NCBI RefSeq assembly: GCF_036588685.1 | Contig: NC_086382.1 | Location: 2,269,001-2,333,000, forward strand | Direction of reading: 5' to 3' | DNA from: Mytilus trossulus | Lineage: Eukaryota > Mollusca > Bivalvia > Mytilida > Mytilidae | DNA length: 64,000 bases | In this document: piece by piece, positions 56,576 through 64,000 of the stretch | How the letters are laid out: each line of letters starts with the position of its first letter | How positions within the stretch are numbered: position 1 is the first letter of the stretch | Made by a program: the position numbers and the translations under genes | The notes under the pieces: generated by a model | The model's database searches: none | Told to the model about the DNA's origin: nothing | Seen by the model: only the letters and a program-made list of their open reading frames with translations

Positions 56576-57344
56576 TCTTTGATTTCGTTACCTCATTGCA
56601 TGTTTAACACATGACATAAGCAGAATCTTTTTAACATAACTGGGATAACACACAGAAACGCTGTGCATTTACTATATTCGATATACTGTTACCATTTATG
56701 GCCGGGTCCAGAATGGTTTTAACGAAGCAGACGTTATTCAACAAAGTTGAAGAAAAAAAACATTTCACCGAATTTAACGAGTCAGAAAAATAATTTACGA
56801 CTTTATGCTAAAAAGAATTGTGCCTAGTTGTGCCGTTTAAATAACACATAAAGATTTGCTTGTTTAATAACTTTAACGCAATCATATCACAGATAAAGAT
56901 TGCTTCGTTGAAACCATTGATTATTGTCTTTTTATGTTTATAGTTAATTCCGTTATTTACTCTTATCTAGTCATGTTTATTTTAAAACCCATGGTTGATT
57001 GGTGAATTTACATATAATCAGTTTTGTTTTTCTTCAAACCGGAAGTAAATTTTTTTGCTAAAATGGGGTGTCAGTTTAGCTGACCGGGATGTAACTCTTA
57101 GTTAGTGGACTGTTGTTAGTTTAATTATGTTGCCCTCGTTCAATGTATCTTTTTTCAATAGCATACCAAATTCCCGCCCTTCAGCCTAATCTACCCCTAT
57201 TACATGACAGTCTTATTGTTTTTATTGTTAACTTGCTCTGTACTAAAACGAACATGGAATATTTGCCACATAACGTATATCAAACACTAATCAATCACTT
57301 AATCACTTGCATAACTCTCCTTTCAAGCTAGAAAACATACAAAC
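56576..57344. other. Non-coding region, no gene seen
   Basis: No supported exon. Confidence 0.35.
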
Positions 57345-57605
57345 AGGTTGGGTGCTCGCCAACATGTTTAACACCGCAACATTCTGTATATATGTCTGTC
57401 CCGAGTTAGGAGCCTGTTATTCAGTGGTTGTCGTTATATCATATTTGTTTTCGTTCATTATTTTTTTACATAGATCAGACTGTTAAGCCTATAATAGCTG
57501 TCTATGGGGTATGACATTTACTCGTTGTTGAAGTCCGTATGGTGACCTCTGGTTTTACTTTCTGTGTCATTTTGGTCTCTTGTGGAGAGTTGCCTCACAT
57601 CTTTT
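57345..57605 (+). repeat. R2 repeat
   Basis: 'aacaccgcaacattctgtat', 'gtcccgagttaggagcctg' and 'gttgaagtccgtatggtgac' blocks. Confidence 0.75.
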
Positions 57606-57935
57606 CATTTTTATATGTATATCTTGATGAGTTGCAAGACATGCGTATCGTTCTATATTTTACAGTGATAGTAAGGTGCAATGTATATGGCAATATTTAT
57701 CATATTTCATTAATTGTCCATCATAGCTATATATATAGGTTATAATGATTTGATATTGTCGTTTGAGCGTAACCTCTTCGGTGTAAAGAAGCAATATACA
57801 AAAAATATGGAAAAACATATTGTCTGTCTTTTGTTTAACCTTTTGACGAGACATAAAGGTTTTGGGTCTTGAGAGAGTGTTAATTTTCATAAGATAAATC
57901 ACCTATAATTTTCTGCCGTAGTTTACATTTACTCC
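57606..57935. other. Non-coding region, no gene seen
   Basis: Overlapping frames on both strands lack support. Confidence 0.35.
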
Positions 57936-58112
57936 CGCTACATATCTCTTCTATCTCAGGCATAGATTACCTTAGCTGTATTTGGCAAAAGTTTTAGGAA
58001 TTTTGGTACTTAATGCTCTTCAACTTCGTAATTTATTTGGCCTTTTTAATTTTTGGATTCGAGATTCACTGATGAGTCTTTTGTAGACGAAACGCGCGTT
58101 TGGCGTATATAT
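57936..58112 (+). mobile_element. 5'-truncated hammerhead element (family H), intact core
   Basis: It retains the body from 'tcaggcatagattacc' to the ribozyme. The 5' hairpin module is missing. The element ends directly before a perfect 42-base hairpin. Confidence 0.8.
58069..58107 (+). ncRNA. Hammerhead ribozyme motif, intact core
   Basis: CTGATGA, GTCT-TTTGT-AGAC, GAA, ACGC-GCGTTTG-GCGT and A at the cleavage site. The preceding GGATTCGAGATTCA differs from other copies in the stem I region. Confidence 0.7.
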
Positions 58113-58122
58113 AAAATTGACG

Positions 58123-58214
58123 CAGGTTTCACGAATACCCATATGTGTAAAATATCGAAAGTTTTAATATAGAAACTTTCGATATTTTACACATATGGGT
58201 ATTCGTGAAACCTG
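58123..58214. repeat. Perfect 42-base inverted repeat (8-base loop)
   Basis: Arms 58123-58164 and 58173-58214 are fully complementary with no mismatch, separated by TAATATAG. The hairpin reads CAGGTTTCACGAATACCC at its base. Perfect identity implies a recent origin by a palindrome-forming event, an active short MITE or an RNA-hairpin gene. Confidence 0.95.
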
Positions 58215-58249
58215 ACCTGAATACACATGTACTTCTGTTTTAATGATGA

Positions 58250-58375
58250 ATATGCTGTATGGGCAATGCTCACTATTGAAGGCCGTACGGTAACCTATCA
58301 TGGTTGTTAATTTCTGTGTCATTTGGTCTCTCGTAGAGATTTGTTTTATTGGCAATCATACCACATCTTCTTATT
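58250..58375 (+). repeat. R2 3'-end fragment
   Basis: 'gaaggccgtacggtaaccta', 'ttaatttctgtgtcatttgg' and 'ttggcaatcataccacatct'. Confidence 0.8.
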
Positions 58376-58534
58376 ATTTGTTATAACGACACGATCAAAT
58401 ACAAACAATAAGTAGACAACATGTGAATGACAGCGGCTCATAAATGAGAATTAGAAATAATGATAATGATAAATGACTATTAACATTAGTTTATTCAAAA
58501 AAACATTAAAAGGCAATGTACAAAAGTGTAAAAT

Positions 58535-58945
58535 GTGTTTGAATTGTTTTACATTGTCTTATCGGGGCCTTTTATAGCTGACTATGCGGTATGGGCTTTG
58601 CTCATTGTTGAAGGCCGTACGGTGAGGCCAAATAAAAAAGTATGTGTGGTTCCAGTTACATCTGAAAAAAAGTTAGGGTAGGTAGGTAGGATTTTTTTTT
58701 TATTTTATGTTGGTTTTTTTTTACATTGAGTCTATGGGAGCAACATTCTGACTTTAACAGTGCTTAATGAAAAATGACAATAAAATCTTTAGGGTAGGCT
58801 TTTTTTAAGTCGAAAAAGTAGGGACGGCAGGGTTACTGGAACCACACATATATTTTTATTTGGCCTGACCTATAGTTGTTAATGTCTGTGTCATTTTGGT
58901 CTTTTGTGGATAGTTGTCTCATTGGCAATCATACCACATCTTCTT
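58535..58945 (+). repeat. R2 repeat interrupted by a MITE
   Basis: R2 runs from 'tgaattgttttacattgtct' to GGTGA at 58625 and resumes with CCTATAG after 58868. Removing the insert restores the normal 'acggtgacctatag' junction. Confidence 0.9.
58626..58865. mobile_element. 240-base MITE with TGA target duplication
   Basis: Ends GGCCAAATAAAAAAGTATGT and, inverted, GGCCAAATAAAAATATATGT, followed by a shared GTGGTTCCAGT. TGA is duplicated at 58623-58625 and 58866-58868, and the host R2 sequence confirms the original site. A 3-base duplication fits a PIF/Harbinger-type mechanism, though TGA is not the usual TWA. Confidence 0.9.
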
Positions 58946-59430
58946 TTTTATATAGTCATGTTTTCTTACTGAGACACAATCATTATTGCTCAGTGATTTG
59001 CATAATGACAATCGAACTTATAATATGAACATTTGCCGTGAGCAGTGATATTAGTAAATGCAAATAAATATAATAAGCACATGTGTTTATTTCTTTTTTT
59101 AAATACAAATCTCTCAATAAGGCATGAAACGAACAGACTGAAAAGGAATAGAACGTTTCTTCAATGTCTTCCCGGTTGTCAGCACTTCATGCTAAATCAT
59201 CTTTTCATAAATATTTATTTTATAACATCATATAGTGACAAATAAGTATAGATTATAACATGCCCTTTTCCATATTGGGCCTGGTATCATCCCGACACTC
59301 CCATATCGGCCTCGAGATATCTACTAGAACAGTTTTTTGTATTAATGAGGGCGTGGAAGGGGTCTCCTTCATTGCCGTATTCTTTATTATTTTAGTATAA
59401 ATTGAGAGTAGAAATGGGAAATGTTTTTGA
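58946..59430. other. Non-coding region, no gene seen
   Basis: No supported exon. A short R5-like scrap ('gagagtagaaatgggaaatg') lies at 59,402-59,425. Confidence 0.35.
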
Positions 59431-61745
59431 GACAATAACCGAAACAAAGAGTAAACTAGAGGCTCTAAAGAGCCTTTGTCGCTCACCTTGGTGTTTGTCC
59501 ATATTAAACAAAGGACACAGATGGATTCATGACAAAATTGTGTTTTGGTGTCAGATGGTGATGTGTTTGAAGTTCTTACTTTACTGAACGTTCTTGCTAC
59601 TTACAATTATCTCTATCTACAATGAACTTGGCCCATTAGTAACAGAGAAAATATTTTGTAAATTGACTATAAAGGGCAATAACTCCTTAAGGAGTCAACT
59701 GACAATTTTGGTCATGTTGACCTATTTGTAGATCTGACTTTGCTGAACTTTATTGATGTTAACAGTTTATCTCTATCTATATAAATATTCAAGATAATAA
59801 CCAAAAACGGTAAAATTTCTTTAAAAATTACTAATTCAGGGGCAGCAATCCAACAACCAGTTGTCTGATTCGTCTGAAAATTTCAGGGCAGATAGATCTT
59901 GACTTGATTAACAATTTAACTTAGTCAGATTTGCTCTAAATGCTTTGGTTTCAGAATTATAAGCCTAAATCTACATTTTACCCCTATGTTCTATTTTTAG
60001 TCATAGCCACTATCTTGGTTGGTTGGCCCGATCACCCCACACATTTTTTAAACAAGATACTCCAATGATAATTGTGGCCAAGTTTGGTTAAACTTGGTCC
60101 AGTAGTTTCAGAGGAGAAGATTTTTCTAAAAGATTACAAAATACTACGAAAAAGTGGTAAAAAAATGACTATAAAGGGCAATAACTCCTTAAGGGGTCAA
60201 CTGACCATTTTGGTCATGTTGACTTATTTGTAAATCTTACTTTGCTGAACATTATCGCTGTTTACAGTTTATCTCTATCTATAATTATATTCAAGATAAT
60301 AAGAAAAAACTGCAAAATTTCCTTAAAATTACTAATTCAGGGGCAGCAACCAACCAACGGGTTGTCCGATTTGTCTGAAAATTTCAGGGCAGATAGATCT
60401 TGACCAAATAGATTATTTTACCTCTGTCAGATTTGCTCTAAATGCTTTGGTTTTAGAGTTATAAGACAAAATCTACATTTTACCCCTATGTTCTATTTTT
60501 AGCCATGGTGGCCATTTTGGTCAGTTGGCAGGGTCACGCCACACATTTTTTAAACTAGATACCCCAATGATGATTGCGGCCAAGTTTGGATTAACTTGGC
60601 CCAGTAGTTTCAGAGGAGAAGATTTTTGTAAAAGATTATTAAGATTTACGAAAGATGGTTAAAAATTGACTATAAAGGGCAATAACTCCTAAAGGGGTCA
60701 ACTGACCATTTCGGTCATGTTGACTTATTTGTAAATCTTACTTTGCTGAACATTATTGCTGTTTACAGTTTATCTCTATCTATAATAATATTCAAGATAA
60801 TAACCAAAAACAGTAAAATTTCCTTAAAATTACCAATTTAGGGGAAGCAACCCAACAACGGGTTGTCCAATTCATCTGAAAATTTCAGGGCAGATAGATC
60901 TTTACCTTATTAACAATTTTACCCATGTCAGATTTGCTCTAAATGGTTTGGTTTTGGAGTTATAAGCCAAATCTACATTTTACCCCTCTGTTCTATTTTT
61001 AGCCATGGCGGCCATCTTGGTTGGTTGGCAGGGTCACGCCACGCATTTTTTAAACTAGATACCCCAATGATGATTGTGGCCAAGTTTGGATTAATTTGGC
61101 CCAGTAGTTTCAGAGGAGAAGATTTTTGTAAAAGAATACTAAGATTTACGAAAAATGGTTAAAAATTGACTATAAAGGGCAATAACTCTTAAAGGAGTCA
61201 ACTGACCATTTCGGTCATTTGACTTTTTTGTAAATCTTTCTTTGCTGAACATTATTGCTGTTTACAGTTTATCTCTATCTATAATAATATTCAAGATAAT
61301 AACCAAAAACAGTAAAATTTCCTTAAAATTACCAATTTAGGGGCAGCAACCCAACAACGGTTGTCCGATTCATCTGAAAATTTCAGGGCAGATAGATCTT
61401 TACCTGATTAACAACTTTACCCCGCTCAGATTGCTCTAAATGCTTTGGTTTTGGAGTTATAAGCCAAAAACTGCATTCTACCCCTATGTTCTATTTTTAG
61501 CTATGGCGGCCATCTTGGTTGGTTGGCCGGGTCACTTGACACATTTTTTTAAACTAGATACCCCAATGATGATTGTGGCCAAGTTTGGTTTAATTTGACG
61601 AAGTAGTTTCAGAGGAGAAGATTTTTGTAAAAGTTAACGACGACGGACGACGGACAACAACGGACGACGGACGACGACGGACGCCGGACGCCGGACGCAA
61701 AGTGATGGGAAAAGCTCACTTGGCCCTTTCGGCCAGGTGAGCTAA
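59431..61745 (+). mobile_element. Inverted-repeat element with four tandem units of about 500 bases
   Basis: The block 'ctataaagggcaataact' starts at 59667, 60169, 60670 and 61170 (periods 502, 501 and 500). Units share 'atctctatctataataatat' and 'tttcagggcagatagatctt'. The right end is a GACGGAC minisatellite (61,635-61,700) and a hairpin AGCTCACTTGGCC/GGCCAGGTGAGCT. The left end begins with an AGGCTCT/AGAGCCT hairpin and GCTCACCTTGG, the inverted partner. No coding capacity. Confidence 0.85.
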
Positions 61746-62035
61746 AATAATAAAACCCACCAATTGGTCTTAAACACAGCCAGAAAATCCCGTATCCGCA
61801 GGCGAACTTCAGCTGGTCCATAAACAAAAATGGGTATTAGTGAAAATGGATGTCCTATTAAGCTTCAAAACATGTAAATGAACTAAATTTTAAAAACAAA
61901 CATACAAGACTAAGAAAAGACAGAGGTTCCTGACTTGGGACAGGCGCAAAAATGCGGCAGGGTTAAGCATGTTTAATAAGATATCAACCCACCCCCTATA
62001 ACTCTGGCCAAATGTTAAAAAAAAAAACAGCAATA
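61746..62035 (+). repeat. R5 repeat, diverged
   Basis: 'cccaccaattggtct', 'cgaacttcagctggtcc' and 'cttgggacaggcgcaaaaat' with 'gcggcagggttaagc'. Confidence 0.75.
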
Positions 62036-62500
62036 CGCACAGTAAAGCTCAGTTTAATAGAAGTCCGTGTCTGATGTCAGAATATGTAAGGGAGTTACCG
62101 TTTGATTTTTATGGGGGAAACGGGGGGCTACGATTAAATTTGAAAAAAAAGCAGGACAGGAGTTTTGAGTAAAACAAAGGCAGAATGAGATACTTTGCAA
62201 AAAAGGCAGAATAACAATCCATATAAAAAAGTCAGGATGAACTTATCTAAAAAGGCTGGACCGAAAAGAGTGAGAGAAAAAAACAGGACAGAGATACATA
62301 AAAAAGCAAGTATTGCAAAGTTTAAAAAAAAAGTGAAAGAAAATTGCATCAGTATTTGTGAGAAAAAAAACATAGAACCTTACATATAACTTACAATTTT
62401 CTTCAACAGACCAAAAATATTCTTCTCTCGAAATTTTAACTTTTACCATTTAAATACAGAATGTGTTCTGTTCTTTTATAATCAAAGATAGCAAAAAACC
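62036..62500. repeat. Purine-rich low-complexity tract
   Basis: 62,110-62,400 is built from irregular 'aaaaaaggcag' and 'aaaacaggac' words. The Lys-rich plus frame and the Phe/Leu-rich minus frames across it follow from composition. Confidence 0.6.
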
Positions 62501-63175
62501 GGTGCTTTGCTTTTGTGCCAAGAGGCATTTCATTTGCGCCAAAAATAAAAACTTTAATTTGCGCCAATAATACAGGTAAAAAGTATTTAAGAATTTTTTG
62601 CGTAATAAGCATATTCCTCAGAAATCAGTTTCATGAAACCATACAAGTTATGTTAAAACTTAGTTAAAACACAGTTCTGTTACTTTGAACATATTTAAAA
62701 AGAAGTAAAATTACGAGTCATGCAGTTCTAAGCATTATACACTATAGCTATAGTAAACCTATATTTCCGTCCGTTGCTATCCTGGCTTTGCAAGTTTTAT
62801 GGTACACCTTAACTATTTTTAATATGATGCATATATACATGATTAGGTTTTTAACGTATTGGTGATCATAAAAATACAGACTTTTGTTTGTCTTTGACAT
62901 GACAATGTCCATAATTTTCATAACTTTATAATTCTAAATCTCAGTTTTGTGTTAGAAATGAGTCTGAACAATAGTCCAGGAGAAATACTGTAGAAACAAA
63001 TCTGATTCACACTAAAGCAATAAGTATTTAACTTTTCCGTTATATTTTACATGTACCTGCATTACCTGTGAAATGGCGCAAATGTAGTTTTTATAGTTTA
63101 GTGGAATTGAAATATAACCTTGTGGCGCAAATGAAAGATTGGATTTTAAAAAAATTGTGCAAATGCAATGTCCCC
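62501..63175. mobile_element. Probable inverted-repeat element with TTTGCGCC ends
   Basis: The left side has TTTCATTTGCGCCAAAAAT and a second TTTGCGCC. The right side has their inverses, GGCGCAAATG at about 63,073 and GGCGCAAATGAAAG at about 63,124. The internal 450 bases are featureless. Boundaries are approximate. Confidence 0.5.
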
Positions 63176-63884
63176 ATAAAAAAAACACTACTAGACCTTC
63201 ATTAATAGCTCAATATCTATTTTACAACTTGTTCGTCTACACATAGATTTAATCATTTTAGCACCATAATTATTGTTAGTATTATTATAAACACAAGATA
63301 GAACAATACTTTTTTTAAAATACCAATATTTAATAAAACATAATCATAAAACATACAAAAGCTACTCTTAAAACAGTTGCATGTGTATGAGAGACTATCT
63401 AAAACGTTATATTGTACAATACGGACACTAAAATAAGAAATATAAAATACTTCAGTATTGATTATTAATAAACATTCATTTAAACACTTAACAAAACTTT
63501 TAAAACTTTCAAAATAAATATAAAATGTAAAAGTAAAAAAAAATGCAGTTGGTCTTTCGTTTAACGGACACTAGCTGTCAAATTCATGTGCACCGATTTT
63601 AATCAAATTCTCTTATTTGATTTATAACCATGTAAAACATTTATCCAAACTATTAAAAGTCTAAAATAAACAATTAACAAAATTGAACCATACTGGCTGC
63701 TAAAAGCGAATCATTATTGTATTATTTGCATTTCATTTATGATTGAGCCAAAAAATATGATATATTAGATTTTTTATATATCTCGTAGCTAGTGCCCCTT
63801 TAAGGAGATTTATCACAACTTAAAAGAAAGAAAATTACCAGCAAGATCACAGGAAACTTTCATAAAATAGATTAGCTGTCTCTC
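63176..63884 (-). other. Probable 3'-UTR and flank of the right-edge gene
   Basis: No repeat hallmark. Read on the minus strand, it follows the stop codon at 63885-63887. An ATTAAA-type poly(A) signal occurs near 63,597-63,602, about 285 bases past the stop. Confidence 0.3.
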
Positions 63885-64000
63885 TCATAAAACTAAATGC
63901 ACAAGGAATCCAGCGAGTATTCCATAGATAGACAGTTCATCCCTAGGACTATTCGAGACAGAGTCTTTGATTGGAGGGCTGCTTTCTGATTCCAATTTGA
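63885..64000 (-). CDS. 3' end of a gene continuing beyond the window (37 codons)
   Basis: The minus strand is open from the window edge to TGA at 63885. It starts KLESESSPPIKDSVSNSPRD and ends ELSIYGILAGFLVHLVL. A polar Ser/Pro/acidic stretch is followed by a 13-residue hydrophobic tail at the very C terminus, as in GPI-attachment signals or tail-anchored proteins. GC content is visibly higher than the flank. There is no methionine, so this is an internal-to-terminal exon part. The family cannot be named from this piece, and a chance open frame of this length is possible. Confidence 0.4.
   Translation of the reverse strand, partial: KLESESSPPIKDSVSNSPRDELSIYGILAGFLVHLVL

Noticed and set aside
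62134-62449. Lys-rich plus-strand and Phe-rich minus-strand frames
   Set aside because: They mirror a purine-rich low-complexity tract. Composition explains them.

Overview
This is a window of an AT-rich, intron-containing animal genome. It most likely comes from a marine mussel (Mytilus or a close relative). The reasons are a complete two-coding-exon defensin gene of the arthropod/mussel CS-alpha-beta type, many copies of a hammerhead-ribozyme-bearing dispersed repeat of the kind I associate with bivalves, a degenerate LINE, a degenerate Tc1-like transposon and many miniature inverted-repeat elements. Nothing looks bacterial. Most of the sequence is repeats and non-coding DNA, and nearly all ATG-to-stop frames longer than 60 codons are chance or repeat-borne. 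The real coding sequence sits in short exons.

Layout. (1) 2.2-5.35 kb, minus strand: an antimicrobial defensin gene (coding exons 3467-3518 and 2281-2414, poly(A) signal at 2173, probable non-coding first exon near 5305). Its introns carry two hammerhead elements, one with an intact ribozyme core on the transcribed strand. (2) 6.5-9.8 kb, minus strand: remains of a non-LTR retrotransposon with endonuclease and reverse transcriptase domains. (3) 9.8-16.3 kb: dispersed repeats, including two hammerhead elements head to tail. (4) 16.9-25.4 kb, minus strand: the most unusual locus, a gene model built from tandemly duplicated 132- or 135-base exons. Nine open repeat exons are all phase 0-0 with intact acceptors, and they encode a 44-45 residue acidic repeat unit that I do not recognise. 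Three exon types (A, D, B) form a higher-order repeat of about 1.56 kb. A plausible start exon, a unique exon and a terminal exon flank the array. (5) 26.9-38.7 kb: two copies of one diverged segment in tandem, told apart by copy-specific transposon insertions, with a conserved promoter-like block. Within it are three hammerhead-like copies spaced exactly 350 bases apart. (6) 40.2-41.4 kb: a dead Tc1-like transposon. (7) 45.6-49.3 kb: a nearly uniform 441-base satellite in which every unit carries a tRNA-like RNA polymerase III promoter. (8) 51-62 kb: nested inverted-repeat elements with readable target duplications, a perfect 42-base hairpin and a four-copy 500-base tandem repeat. (9) Right edge, minus strand: the last 37 codons of a gene that continues outside the window.

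Identity of the organism and all product calls are inferred from the sequence alone. Exon models rest on splice motifs, reading phase and repetition and have no transcript support. Repeat family names (H, H5, R2 to R6) are local labels for this window.
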